Assembly (NCBI GenBank): GCA_963745175.1 | Contig: CAVUWK010000015.1 | Location: 124,001-188,000, forward strand | Reading direction: 5' to 3' | Source of the DNA: Bog-473 sp963745175 | GTDB lineage: Bacteria > Actinomycetota > Acidimicrobiia > Acidimicrobiales > RAAP-2 | DNA: 64,000 nucleotides | Shown: positions 35,174 to 44,485 of the stretch, piece after piece | Position numbering within the stretch: position 1 is the first letter of the stretch | Layout of the letters: each line of letters begins with the position of its first letter | Program-made: the position numbers and the translations under genes | Notes under the pieces: generated by a model | Seen by the model: only the letters and a program-made list of their open reading frames with translations | The model's database searches: none | Told to the model about the DNA's origin: nothing

Positions 35174-35924
35174 CGTTGACCCCCAGGACCTGGCCGGTGA
35201 CGTAGCTCGCCTCGTCTCGCACGAGGAACGAGCACATTGCCGCCACGTCCTCAGGTTGACCGATCCGCCGTACGGGCGTCAGCGCCGCGTGGTGGTCGAC
35301 ACCCTCGCCCAGGAGGCCCTTGCTCTCCTGCCGCCGCAGCATCGGCGTGTCGATGAATCCGGGCGGGATGGTGTTGACGGTCACACCTTTCGGCCCGAGC
35401 TCGAGCGCGAGGGACTTGGTGAACCCGATCACCGCTGACTTAGCCGCCACGTAGTGCGTCATGAACCCCTGCCCGCTGTGCGCACTCGAAGACGAGATGT
35501 TCACGATGCGGCCCCAACCCTCCTCGACCATGTCCGGCACGACCGCCTGGCAGCAGTTGAACGTCCCGGTGAGGTTCACCTCGAGGATACGGTGCCATTT
35601 GTCTGGTGTGATCGACAGGAACGGGTCCATTGCGTGCAGTCCGGCGTTGTTCACCAGGACCGTTGGGCGGCCGAGTTGCTCCCGTACCTGCGTCACGCCA
35701 ATTTCGATCTGGTCACGCTGGGTCACGTCGACGGTGAGGCCGATCGCCTCGCCGCCGTCGGCACTGATCTTGCCGGCTGCGGCCTCGGCGGACTCGCCGT
35801 CGCGGTCGAAGACCGCCACAGCCAGACCATCGGCCGCCAACCGCTCACCGACGGCCTGCCCGATGCCCGATCCTCCACCGGTGACGACGGCCACGCGCCG
35901 GGTTCCCGCGGCAAAATTGCTCAC
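35157..35924 (-). CDS. SDR family oxidoreductase (FabG-like)
   Basis: 255 residues, classical short-chain dehydrogenase. Seen: VAVVTGGGSGIGQAVGERLA (cofactor TGxxxGIG), VLVNNAGLHAMDPFL (NNAG), RIVNISSSSAHSGQGFMTHY with YVAAK (catalytic Ser-Tyr-Lys) and PPGFIDTPM. The end VTGQVLGVNGG is typical. GTG at 35924 is the only good start. It is first in the six-gene minus-strand operon facing the Baeyer-Villiger monooxygenase. Oxidising the hydroxyl made by the Rieske or P450 enzyme to the ketone that the BVMO needs is an attractive role, by inference. Confidence 0.9.
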   Translation of the reverse strand: MSNFAAGTRRVAVVTGGGSGIGQAVGERLAADGLAVAVFDRDGESAEAAAGKISADGGEAIGLTVDVTQRDQIEIGVTQVREQLGRPTVLVNNAGLHAMDPFLSITPDKWHRILEVNLTGTFNCCQAVVPDMVEEGWGRIVNISSSSAHSGQGFMTHYVAAKSAVIGFTKSLALELGPKGVTVNTIPPGFIDTPMLRRQESKGLLGEGVDHHAALTPVRRIGQPEDVAAMCSFLVRDEASYVTGQVLGVNGGRNT

Positions 35925-36051
35925 GAGCCCGAGCGGACGCGGTCGCCATCATCGTCATCACCCTCACCGGGCACTGCAGCCTCGGCGGCGAGTTCTTGCG
36001 TCGTCCGGACAGCTATCAAGAGGGCCTCCTCGGGCCCGAGGAGGGCACCGG

Positions 36052-36082
36052 TCGACAAGTTATACTAAACGGTCGGTACAAT
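36052..36082 (+). promoter_or_regulatory. BVMO promoter with GGTCGGTACA operator overlapping -10
   Basis: In the 242-base gap between divergent SDR and BVMO genes. TACAAT at 36077-36082 is a good -10; TCGACA at 36052-36057 is a weak -35, 19 bases away. The 10-mer GGTCGGTACA at 36071-36080 overlaps the -10 and recurs in the promoter regions at 38964 and 44500. It fits a repressor operator, probably TetR-type. The rest of the gap shows no gene. Confidence 0.55.
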
Positions 36083-36166
36083 CCGCATTGGCCGTCCGGG
36101 AGCGCATGATGGGCTTGCCGGTGGACCGGCTGCCGCCCAAGCACAGGCCCTTCGCCGCGGAGGCTC

Positions 36167-37828
36167 ATGACACCCAACGAACCTGCAGCCGACCAGAATA
36201 CGAGCCGGCTTCCGACGGACGTCGACGTCCTCGTCGTGGGCGCGGGCATCACCGGTATCTACCAGCTCTACCGCGCCCGCGAAGCGGGCTTCTCCGTCCA
36301 GCTGCTCGAGGCGGGCGCCGGGGTCGGCGGTACCTGGTACTGGAACCGGTACCCCGGAGCGAGGTTCGACTCCGAGAGCTACACGTACGCCTACCTGTTC
36401 TCCAAAGAACTGTTCGAAGAGTGGGAATGGCTGGAGCACTTCGCCGAACAGCCTGAGACCGAGCGCTACCTCAACCACGTGGTGGACCGGTTCGACCTGC
36501 GACGCCACATACGCTTCGGGGCCAGCGTCGCGTCCGCCGTCTACGACGAGTCGTCCACGACATGGACGGTCAGGTCCACGACTGGTACCGAGCTCCGCGC
36601 ACGCTTCCTGGTTGCCGCCACCGGTGTCCTCTCGGTGCCGTACTACCCGGAAGTGCCCGGGCGAGAGAACTTTCGCGGAGCGTCGTATCACACGGGATTG
36701 TGGCCGGCCGTACCCGTCGACTTCGCCGACAAGCGCGTCGCGGTGATCGGCACCGGCTCGAGTGGTGTGCAGATCATCCCAGCCATCGCCGGCGAGGTTG
36801 CCTCGCTGACGGTCTACCAGCGCTCCCCCAACTGGTGCACCCCGCTCAACAACGGGCCGATCACGCCCCATGAGCAGGCACAGCTCCGGAAGGATTTCGA
36901 CGCCATGTGCGAGACGTTGCACGCGTCGCCCAGCGGATTCCTCCACCCAGCCAACGATCGCGCCACCTTCGACGACTCAGAGGAGGAGCGTCTCGCGTTT
37001 TTCGAGCAGATGTGGAGCAGCCCGGGGTTCTCCAAGCTCACCAGCAATTACGGCGACCTGATGTTCGACCTCGACGCCAACAAGGAATGGTGCGGGTTCC
37101 TCGCCCGGAAGATCCGGGGCATCGTCGAGGATCCAGAGACGGCCGAGCGGCTGACCCCCAGGGATCATCGCTACGGCGAGAAGCGGCCTCCGTTCGTCAC
37201 CCGCTACTACGAGGTGTACAACCAGCCGAACGTCGAGCTCATCGATCTGCAGCAGACGCCGATCGTCCGCATGACGGAAGGCGGAATAGAGACGAGCGAG
37301 GGCGAGCGGACGTTCGACATCGTCATATGGGCGACGGGGTTCGACTTCGGAACCGGTGCGCTGGCGCGGATGGACATCCGCGGCAGGGGCGGCCTTGCGC
37401 TCGCCGAACATTGGGCTGATGGGCCGCGGACCTTCCTCGGCATCCAGACGACGGGCTTCCCGAACTTCTTCTTCCCCGGAGGGCCGCACGCCGCCGCCGG
37501 CAACAACCCCCGCTACAACGGAGATCAGGTGGACTTCGTCACCGACACGCTCATCCACGTGCGCGCACAGGGCTTCGATGCCATCGAGGTCGACCCGGCG
37601 GCCGAGGACAAGTGGACCGCCATGGTCGATCGCTGGGCAACGAAGGCTCCCTCGTTCGGGGAGAGCAGCTACTACTTCGGTACCAACATCCCCGGGAAGC
37701 CGCGCAAGTACCTCCTGAACTCGGCCGGTCGGCCCAAGCTCCTGGCGGAGATCGACAAGGTCACGCAGACCGACTACGAGGCGTTCCGGTTGTCGCGGTC
37801 GCCCGACCCGGCTCGCACGGGGGCCTGA
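36167..37828 (+). CDS. Baeyer-Villiger monooxygenase (flavin-containing)
   Basis: 553 residues. Inserts oxygen next to a ketone using FAD and NADPH, giving an ester or lactone. Seen: VLVVGAGITGIYQLYRAREA (FAD GxGxxG), GGTWYWNRYPGARFDSESY, the BVMO fingerprint FRGASYHTGLWP near residue 169, and VAVIGTGSSGVQIIPAIAG (NADPH GxGxxG). The full signature FxGxxxHxxxWP separates it from N-hydroxylating relatives. ATG 36167 gives the family-typical start. It faces the Rieske/P450/SDR operon and is followed by a convergent cyclase-family hydrolase, which suits ring cleavage: hydroxylate, oxidise, insert oxygen, hydrolyse. Confidence 0.94.
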   Translation: MTPNEPAADQNTSRLPTDVDVLVVGAGITGIYQLYRAREAGFSVQLLEAGAGVGGTWYWNRYPGARFDSESYTYAYLFSKELFEEWEWLEHFAEQPETERYLNHVVDRFDLRRHIRFGASVASAVYDESSTTWTVRSTTGTELRARFLVAATGVLSVPYYPEVPGRENFRGASYHTGLWPAVPVDFADKRVAVIGTGSSGVQIIPAIAGEVASLTVYQRSPNWCTPLNNGPITPHEQAQLRKDFDAMCETLHASPSGFLHPANDRATFDDSEEERLAFFEQMWSSPGFSKLTSNYGDLMFDLDANKEWCGFLARKIRGIVEDPETAERLTPRDHRYGEKRPPFVTRYYEVYNQPNVELIDLQQTPIVRMTEGGIETSEGERTFDIVIWATGFDFGTGALARMDIRGRGGLALAEHWADGPRTFLGIQTTGFPNFFFPGGPHAAAGNNPRYNGDQVDFVTDTLIHVRAQGFDAIEVDPAAEDKWTAMVDRWATKAPSFGESSYYFGTNIPGKPRKYLLNSAGRPKLLAEIDKVTQTDYEAFRLSRSPDPARTGA

Positions 37829-37852
37829 AGGGCTCGACGAGCGCGTCCCCGG

Positions 37853-38911
37853 TCAGACGGTGGCCACCGGGGTCAACGGGGAGCCCACGATTCCGGGCAG
37901 CCGCAACGGCGGCGCCGTGAGCAGGAAGCGGCTGCGGTCGTGCCGGCGCAGCCACGACGCCAGTTCGTGCAGGTACCACATCTCGCCCAGGGGAACACCG
38001 AGCCGGAACAGGCACAGGTGGTGAATGGGTAGGAACGAATGGCGGCTCGGGTCGCGGTCCTTGCCGACCATGCCCTCCACGGCGTAGTTGTCCGCCACCA
38101 GTGCCGAGATCTGCGAGTCGCTGATCCACTGCAGCAACGACTCGTCACGAGCGTCGAGATACGTGCACAAAGTATGGATCTTCACCGGATCGGGATTGCG
38201 GTTCCACTTCAAGATCTCGGTGGCGAACCCGGTGTGCAGAAGCAGCATGTCGCCCGGCTCGACCTCCACATTGTCGGCCGCCATGATCTCCAAAAGTGTC
38301 TTCAGGTCGACCCCGCGCCATGCATGGCCCAGGTGGTGGGCCAAGTCGACCAGGACGCCTCGTCCCTGCACGCCGGTCGCCGCCATGTGCTCCAGACCCA
38401 GGTGGTGCGCGAAGCTCCGGTGGCTGCCGCCGTCACCCGCAGCGTCCGGCTTCGGGCCGACGAGGTCGATGCCGGCGCGGTAGCCGTTGTAATAGACGGC
38501 CTCGTCGACCCCGTCGCCGTCGGCGTCGAACTCGGCACCGACGTGCGCCAGTGAGTCCCACTGCGTCGAGTACTGTAGCGAGAGGGTGACGACGTCGTCC
38601 GCCCACACGTCTACGTACTTGGGGTCCCCGAACTTGTCCATGGTGCTCATGGGGACGTTGTAGAAGGTGTCGGGGTTGCCGTCCATGTCCTCCGTCGGCG
38701 AGATGACCGGTGGGTACCGTCGTTGGTTCAACGCTGTTCCGCCGGGGTAGTCGAGAGGCAGGCTCAGGCAGAAGCTGATGCCGGCCTCCACCTCTCGCAC
38801 GCCCTGAAGCACCTTGTGGGGGGTAAGCAGGTTGATGCGGCCGAGCTCGTCGTCGTCGCCCCAGTCGCCCCACGTCGAGCCAGCTGGGCGTTGCTTCCAC
38901 CGCTTGCTCAT
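37853..38911 (-). CDS. Cyclase/kynurenine formamidase-like metal hydrolase
   Basis: 352 residues of the PF04199 cyclase family. Seen: STWGDWGDDDELGRINLLTP, QYSTQWDSLAHVGAEFDADG (the HxGxxxD-like metal motif), GRGVLVDLAHHLGH and EPGDMLLLHTGFA. The family includes kynurenine formamidase, isatin hydrolase and polyketide cyclase-like hydrolases; lactone or cyclic-ketone hydrolysis fits next to a BVMO. ATG 38911 is chosen because AAGGAG sits six bases upstream; the ATG at 38917 directly abuts that site. It is divergent from the amidohydrolase and shares its promoter/operator. Confidence 0.88.
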   Translation of the reverse strand: MSKRWKQRPAGSTWGDWGDDDELGRINLLTPHKVLQGVREVEAGISFCLSLPLDYPGGTALNQRRYPPVISPTEDMDGNPDTFYNVPMSTMDKFGDPKYVDVWADDVVTLSLQYSTQWDSLAHVGAEFDADGDGVDEAVYYNGYRAGIDLVGPKPDAAGDGGSHRSFAHHLGLEHMAATGVQGRGVLVDLAHHLGHAWRGVDLKTLLEIMAADNVEVEPGDMLLLHTGFATEILKWNRNPDPVKIHTLCTYLDARDESLLQWISDSQISALVADNYAVEGMVGKDRDPSRHSFLPIHHLCLFRLGVPLGEMWYLHELASWLRRHDRSRFLLTAPPLRLPGIVGSPLTPVATV

Positions 38912-38958
38912 GGTCATCTCCTTCTGGCCGCTTTGCTCCGCGGTCGGGCTGGTCGGCG

Positions 38959-38987
38959 TTGTCTGTACCGACCGGTTGGTCTACAAT
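38959..38987. promoter_or_regulatory. Divergent promoter/operator with GGTCGGTACA (minus strand) and TTGTCT-N17-TACAAT
   Basis: For the amidohydrolase, TTGTCT at 38959-38964 and TACAAT at 38982-38987 are spaced by 17 bases, a convincing promoter. Between them lies TGTACCGACCGGTTGGT, whose core ACCGACCGGTTGGT is a near-perfect palindrome (12 of 14). The minus-strand reading GGTCGGTACA (38973 to 38964) points to the cyclase gene. This is the best-formed of the three related sites. Confidence 0.65.
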
Positions 38988-39061
38988 CCGCGCGCAGAGT
39001 ACCGCGTCCGCGCGCGCTCGATCATCGCGATCTTGCGTCCCCGCGCAGGAAAGGCACAACC

Positions 39062-40321
39062 ATGGCAGAGAAGCAACTCGTCGTTTCCGCCGACGGGCAC
39101 ATCCTCGAACCCACCGATCTTTTCGTCACCCGCCTGCCGAAGAATCTGCGGGATCGCGGGGTCTGGGAGGATGACTTCGAGATCGAGCCGCTCGTTGAAG
39201 ACGGGGCGCGCCTCTTCCGAAGACTGCACACGCCCGGGTTCGAGGGCTGGACCATCTCCCGCTACCGCCAGACCGGCGGCCGGATGCCTGAGGGCGACCC
39301 CGACATGATCGTCGAGGACCTCGCCTCTGACGGGGTCGACGTTGGGGTCATGCACCCGAACCTCTCGCTCTTCGGCCTCTACTCGGACGACCACGAGCTG
39401 TCCATCGCGCACGCCCGCGTCTACAACGACTACATCATGGAGCGCTTCACCCCGTACTTCTCGCGTCTTGCGCCCACGGCTCCGATTCCACTGACCGACG
39501 TCGGCGATGCGGTCGCCGAGATCGAGCGGGTCGCCGGCGGCGGCTTCCGTGCCATCCTCTTGCCGGCGACACCGCCGAAGCCTTATTACTCCCGGGACTT
39601 CGACCCCGTCTGGGCGGCGGCCCAGGCCAATGGCGTGCACGTCTTCATCCACACGCAGACCGGTGGCGTCAAGGTCAACGACCCGGCCTCCACCACGCTC
39701 AAGGTCGTCATGGAGAACGCCGCCCAGGTCAACCAGCCCATGACCGAGAAGTCGGCGTCGAAGCGCATGGTCACGCAGGCGATCTACAGCACCATCGTCC
39801 CCCAGCAGGTCATCTGCGAGCTCATCGGCGGAGGAGTCCCGGAGCGCTACCCGGACCTCCACTTCGCGCTGATCGAGTTCAACGCGCACTGGCTCGCCTC
39901 ATTGGTGGGCAGCATGGACAAATGCTGGGTCACCGGAATCGGCCAGGACGCAGATTGGTGGCTTGGTGTCTGGGACGACAGCCGCCCGGCCAACGAGCAG
40001 AGTGGCATCGCCCAACTGTTCCGGCTGAACGAGAAGTGGCCCTACCCGCTGACGCCGAGCGAGTACGTCCGGCGCCAGTTCCACGTCTCGTTCCAAGACG
40101 ACCCGGTCGCGGTCGCCTGCCGGCACATCACCGGTCTGTCGACGATCGTCTGGGGCAACGACTACCCGCACGCCGAGGGGACGTTCCGCGGCAGCCGACA
40201 GCTCATGTCGCAGTTGTTCACCGATGTCCCGGCGGACGAGCGGGCGGCGATGGTCGGCGGCACCCTGGGTGACCTTCTGGGGTACAAGGCTCCGGTGGCG
40301 GCGACGTCTTCCCGGAACTAG
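39062..40321 (+). CDS. Amidohydrolase family 2 metal enzyme (decarboxylase/hydrolase type)
   Basis: 419 residues, TIM-barrel amidohydrolase_2. Seen: LVVSADGHILEPTDLFVTRL (the N-terminal DxH metal motif), EDLASDGVDVGVMHPNLSLF, VHVFIHTQTGG (second His), HFALIEFNAHWLASLV and IVWGNDYPHAEGTFRGSRQL (the metal-binding Asp in GNDYPH). This family contains many decarboxylases such as ACMSD-like enzymes as well as hydrolases. ATG 39062 follows AGGAAAGG. It heads a plus-strand run with the MFE2-like SDR (41-base gap) and an acyl-CoA dehydrogenase. Substrate unknown. Confidence 0.9.
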   Translation: MAEKQLVVSADGHILEPTDLFVTRLPKNLRDRGVWEDDFEIEPLVEDGARLFRRLHTPGFEGWTISRYRQTGGRMPEGDPDMIVEDLASDGVDVGVMHPNLSLFGLYSDDHELSIAHARVYNDYIMERFTPYFSRLAPTAPIPLTDVGDAVAEIERVAGGGFRAILLPATPPKPYYSRDFDPVWAAAQANGVHVFIHTQTGGVKVNDPASTTLKVVMENAAQVNQPMTEKSASKRMVTQAIYSTIVPQQVICELIGGGVPERYPDLHFALIEFNAHWLASLVGSMDKCWVTGIGQDADWWLGVWDDSRPANEQSGIAQLFRLNEKWPYPLTPSEYVRRQFHVSFQDDPVAVACRHITGLSTIVWGNDYPHAEGTFRGSRQLMSQLFTDVPADERAAMVGGTLGDLLGYKAPVAATSSRN

Positions 40322-40362
40322 AGAACTCTCCAGGTCAGCAAGACCGAATCGGCGAGATCGAC

Positions 40363-41292
40363 GTGGACGTGCACAGCTTCGAAGGACGCGTCGCGGTCGT
40401 GACCGGCGCCGGGCGCGGCATCGGCCGGGCCCATGCGCTCCTCCTCGCCGACCGGGGCGCCAGTGTCGTGGTGAACGACCTGGGCGGATCGATGGACGGC
40501 GCGGGAGCAGACACCGGCGTGGCGGCCGCCGTCGCGTCGGAGATCGTCGCAGCGGGTGGGGTGGCCATCCCGGACGGCAACGACGTGGCCGGCGCCGCGG
40601 GCGCACAGGCACTGGTCGACTCGGCCATCGAGCGGTTCGGACGTCTCGACATCCTCGTGAACAACGCCGGCATCATCCGGTGGGCGGGCTTCCCCGGCGC
40701 CGACGAGGGCAACCTTGCCAGCCACCTGGCCGTCCACACGTTCGGGTCGTTCAACACGGCCCGCGCGGCGTGGCCGCACATGGTGGAGCAGGGCTACGGC
40801 CGCATCGTCATGACCACCTCGACGGGGATCTTCGGGTTGCCCGAGAACGTCTCCTACGCCACCGCCAAGGCGGCCGTCATCGGCCTCACCCGCAGCCTCA
40901 CGACAGCCGGTGCCGCCCACGGCATCAAGGTCAACCTCATCGCCCCGGCGGCCTACACGCGGATGGCGGGCCAGCCCGCCGAAGACGCGGACCCCCCGGC
41001 CGGGGGCTCCGAACAGCTGCCGATGGCGCCCGACCTCGTGGCGCCGATGGTCGCCTACCTGGCGCACGAGGCCTGCCCCGTGAGCGGCGAGATCTACGCC
41101 GCCGGCGCCGGACGATTCGCCCGGATCTTCATCGCCTCGACGCCGGGGTACCTCCACCCCACGCCGACCCCGAGCATCGAGGACGTCGCCGAGAACTGGG
41201 CCGCCATCAACGACGAGGAGGGCTACACCGTCCCTGCCGACCTCATGGCCTGGTCGGCTGCGTTCACGGCGCACCTCCGCTCTCCTCGGTAA
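40363..41292 (+). CDS. SDR dehydrogenase, MFE2/17beta-HSD4-like
   Basis: 309 residues. Seen: VAVVTGAGRGIGRAHALLLA, SVVVNDLGGSMDGAGAD (the VVNDLGG typical of MFE2-type hydroxyacyl-CoA dehydrogenases), VNNAGIIRWAGF, TSTGIFGLPENVSYATAK (catalytic Ser, Tyr, Lys) and LIAPAAYTRM. In actinobacteria such enzymes (Hsd4A type) oxidise 3-hydroxyacyl-CoA or 17-hydroxysteroids. GTG 40363 starts the conserved N-terminus. It is followed 16 bases later by an acyl-CoA dehydrogenase, consistent with beta-oxidation of a ring-opened acid. Confidence 0.88.
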   Translation: MDVHSFEGRVAVVTGAGRGIGRAHALLLADRGASVVVNDLGGSMDGAGADTGVAAAVASEIVAAGGVAIPDGNDVAGAAGAQALVDSAIERFGRLDILVNNAGIIRWAGFPGADEGNLASHLAVHTFGSFNTARAAWPHMVEQGYGRIVMTTSTGIFGLPENVSYATAKAAVIGLTRSLTTAGAAHGIKVNLIAPAAYTRMAGQPAEDADPPAGGSEQLPMAPDLVAPMVAYLAHEACPVSGEIYAAGAGRFARIFIASTPGYLHPTPTPSIEDVAENWAAINDEEGYTVPADLMAWSAAFTAHLRSPR

Positions 41293-41308
41293 GGGAGGAT
41301 CGGGTCCC

Positions 41309-42457
41309 ATGGATCTCTCGCTGAGCGAATCAGAACGGGATCTCGTCGCCCTCTGCCGCGACTTCGCCCAGGGAGAGATCGCCCCTCGGGCCCCGCTGGC
41401 CTGGGAGGAGGCCCGGTGCCCCACGGATCTGCTCCGGGAGATGGGTGCGCTCGGGATCCTGGGCATCCTCATCCCCGAGACGTGGGGCGGCATCGGCATG
41501 TCGACGATCGGCTTCGTGGCCGCCATGGAGCAGATCGGCCTGGCGGACCAGTCCGTGGCGGCGGCGTGGCAGGCCCACGCAACCATCGGGTCGCTGCCGT
41601 TGTACCTCTTCGGCAACGACGACCAGCGCGAGCGTTGGCTGCGACCGCTCGCGGAGGGACGCGCCCTCGGCGCCTTCGGTCTGACCGAACCCGACGCCGG
41701 CTCCGATGCACGCGGCATCCGCACCCGAGCCGTGGCGCGGGACGGCGGCTGGCTGATCAACGGCCGCAAGACGTTCATCTCGAACGCGGGGACGGACATG
41801 TCGTTCGGCGTGACGCTGCTGGCCCGCATGGAGACCACTGATGGCGACGAGCCCAGGTTTGCGAGCTTCGTCGTCGAGAAGGACACACCCGGCTTCACCA
41901 TGGGACCGAAGATGCGCGGCATCGGATGGCGCGGCCTCGACACGCGCGACCTGTTCCTCGACGACGTCTGGGTTCCCGACGAGCACCTCCTCGGTGACCC
42001 GAACCTGGGGATCAACCAGTTCCTCCGCACACTCGAGGTGGGGCGCATCTCCATCGCGGCACTGTCGCTGAGCCTGACCCAGGCCGTGCTCGACCTGGCC
42101 ACCGCCTACGCGGGCCAGCGGGTGCAGTTCGGGCAGCCCATCTCGAAGTTCCAGGCGGTGCAGTTCAAGCTCGCCGACATCGCCACCGAGCTCGAGGCGG
42201 CGCGCTGGCTCACCTACCGCGCCGCCTACCTGCGCGACAGCGGCCAGCCGTTCCAGAAGGAGGCGGCCATGGCCAAGCTGAAGGCCAGTCGCACCGCGAC
42301 GTGGGCGGCCTCGGAGGCGGTGCAGATCCACGGCGGCCTCGGGTACATGCTCGAGTCGCCGGTTGCCCGCTTCTACTGCGACGCCAAGGTGCTCGAGATC
42401 GGCGAGGGCACCAACGAGATCCAGCACCTGGTGATCGCCCGCCAGCTGGGCTGCTGA
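41309..42457 (+). CDS. Acyl-CoA dehydrogenase, self-sufficient type
   Basis: 382 residues. Seen: MGALGILGILIPETWGGIGM, AFGLTEPDAGSDARGIRTRA, WLINGRKTFISNAGTDMSFG, GQRVQFGQPISKFQAVQFKL and VLEIGEGTNEIQHLVIARQL. The EGT Glu is present, so it should be active alone. The start is ATG 41309. It converges with the fused 2-oxoacid dehydrogenase gene. Together with the amidohydrolase and MFE2-like SDR it forms a three-gene unit downstream of the GGTCGGTACA-controlled promoter. Confidence 0.92.
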   Translation: MDLSLSESERDLVALCRDFAQGEIAPRAPLAWEEARCPTDLLREMGALGILGILIPETWGGIGMSTIGFVAAMEQIGLADQSVAAAWQAHATIGSLPLYLFGNDDQRERWLRPLAEGRALGAFGLTEPDAGSDARGIRTRAVARDGGWLINGRKTFISNAGTDMSFGVTLLARMETTDGDEPRFASFVVEKDTPGFTMGPKMRGIGWRGLDTRDLFLDDVWVPDEHLLGDPNLGINQFLRTLEVGRISIAALSLSLTQAVLDLATAYAGQRVQFGQPISKFQAVQFKLADIATELEAARWLTYRAAYLRDSGQPFQKEAAMAKLKASRTATWAASEAVQIHGGLGYMLESPVARFYCDAKVLEIGEGTNEIQHLVIARQLGC

Positions 42458-42485
42458 GCACGGGCGCGAAGAGATGGCTGCGGCG

Positions 42486-44482
42486 TTACACCGCCGCCAG
42501 CCGGCGGATCGCCGCCGCGATGTCGTCGCGGTCGGGCAGCCACGCCCGTTCGAGCTCGGGCGCGTACGGAGGGGGCGACGCCGCGGCGCCGACCGCTCAA
42601 TCGGCGCATCGAGGTCCCAGAAGCCCTCGCGGGCGACGGTCGCCGCGATCTCCGCCCCGATGCCGAAGGGGACGACGGCCTCGTGGGCGATGAGCAGGCG
42701 GCTCGTCTTGTGCACCGACTCGAGGATCGGCGCCATGTCGAGGGGTGCCACGGTCCTGAGGTCGATCACCTCGACGGAGATGCCCTCCGGCCTGCAGGCT
42801 CTCGGCGGCGGCGACCGCCTCGTGGACCATCCGTGAGACCGACACGACGGTCAGGTCGGTTCCGGCCCGCACGACCACGGACTTGCCGATCGGGAGGATG
42901 TAGTCCGACGGTGGCTGCGGTCCCTTCATGCCGTAGAGCAGCCGGTTCTCAATGAAGACGACGGGATTCGGGTCCTGGATGGCGGCGCGGAGCAGGCCGT
43001 AGGTGTCGGCCGGCGTCGAGGGCATGACGACGCTCAGCCCGGGGATGTGCGCCAGCAGCGCCTCGAGGCTCTGCGAGTGCTGGCTCCCCGAGGACCGACC
43101 GGCGCCGAACTGGGTCCGCACGGTGAGCGCCATCTCGGCCGCCCCGCCGGTCATGAAGGGGAGCTTGGCCGCCTGGTTGAGGAGCTGGTCGAAGCAGACC
43201 CCGAGGAAGTCGAGGTACATCAGCTCGACCACCGGCCGCATGCCGGCCATGGCCGCACCGACGCCGAGGCCGATGATCGCCGTCTCGAGGATCGGGGTGT
43301 CGCGCACGCGGTCGCCGAACTCGTCGGCGAGGCCACGCGTCAGCCCGAAGACATTGCCGCCGGCTCCGACGTCGATGCCGGCCACGAACACCCGGTCGTC
43401 CTCGCGTGAGCTCGGCCTCGAGCGCGGCGCGCACCGCGTCCATGGTGCGGAACACCGGGGCATCCGGGGCCGGTGGGGCCGGCTCCGTCTCGAGCGGGCC
43501 TGGCGCGGAGCGACGAAGTGCGTCACGGTGGCGGGATCGGGGCCGGCCAGGCGCCGGGCCGCCTCCACCGCGCCGTCGAGCTCGTCGGCCACCGATGCCT
43601 CGAGCGCCTTGATCTCGCTGTCCCCGACACCGGCCTCCCGGAGCCGGGGCTCCGTGCACGAGGAGCGGGTCACGCGCCTCCCACTCCCGGAGCTCCTCGG
43701 GTGTGCGGTAGCGCTGCGGGTCTCCCTCGTAGTGGCCGTGCCAGCGGTAGGTCGCTGCCTCGATCACGGTCGGGCCGCGCCCGGCGCGCGCGGCCAGGAC
43801 GGCGTCCGCCGCGACGGCGGCCGTCGCCGCGACGTCGTTGCCGTCGACCGCGACATACGGGATCCCGTACCCGGCGGCCCGCTGCTCGAGCGACGCCGCA
43901 TGCTGGGTGGCAGCCGGCGAGAACTCGGCGTAGCCGTTGTTCTCGCAGAAGAAGATCACCGGCACCTGCCACACCGCGGCGAGGTTCAGGGCCTCGTGGA
44001 AGGCGCCCTGCGCCGGCGCGCCGTCACCGAAGAACGCCACCGCGACGCTGCCGTCGGCTCGGAGCTGCGCGGCGGTCGCCGCCCCCACCGCGATCGGCAG
44101 TCCGGCGGCGACGATGCCGTTGGCGCCGAAGATCCCGAGCTTCGGGTCTGCGATGTGCATGGAGCCCCCGCGGCCGCGGTTCGTGCCCTGTTCCTTTCCC
44201 ATCAGCTCGGCGAACATCCCGACCGGGTCCAGGCCCTTGGCCAGGCAGTGGCCGTGGCCGCGGTGCGTCGAGGTGATGACGTCCGCCGGGCCCAGCGGCC
44301 AGCACGCCCCGACGGCCGTCGCCTCCTGCCCGATGGAGAGGTGCACGAAGCCCGGGACCACCCCGTCGCGGTAGAGCGCGGCCACCCGCTGCTCGAAGCC
44401 CCGGATGACCAGCATGCGCCGGTGCATCTCGAGGAGATCGACCAGCGGAGAAGGCGGCAGGCGAGAAGAGGCCGACGGTCAT
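42486..44482 (-). pseudogene. Fused 2-oxoacid dehydrogenase E1 alpha/beta (TPP-dependent), frameshifted
   Basis: A decarboxylating E1 with both halves in one chain. Alpha part: MLVIRGFEQRVAALYRDGVV, STHRGHGHCLAKGLDP and GDGAPAQGAFHEALNLAAVW with VPVIFFCENNGYAEFSP (TPP motif GDG...NN). The linker PLETEPAPPAPDAPVFRTMD joins without a stop to the beta part: RVFVAGIDVGAGGNVFGL, ELMYLDFLGVCFDQLLNQAA, IDLRTVAPLDMAPILESVHK and ERAWLPDRDDIAAAIRRLAA. Frame changes near 44450, 43660, 43500, 43408, 42795 and 42605 fit one-base indels; corrected length is about 665 residues. The ATG at 44482 lies nine bases after TACAAT on the minus strand, suggesting a leaderless mRNA. No E2 or E3 gene is in the window. 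Confidence 0.82.
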
Positions 44483-44485
44483 GGA

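Noticed and set aside
37829..37852. Possible terminator GCTCG-A-CGAGC between BVMO and cyclase genes
   Set aside because: A one-base loop cannot form a hairpin; the palindrome is most likely chance in GC-rich DNA.
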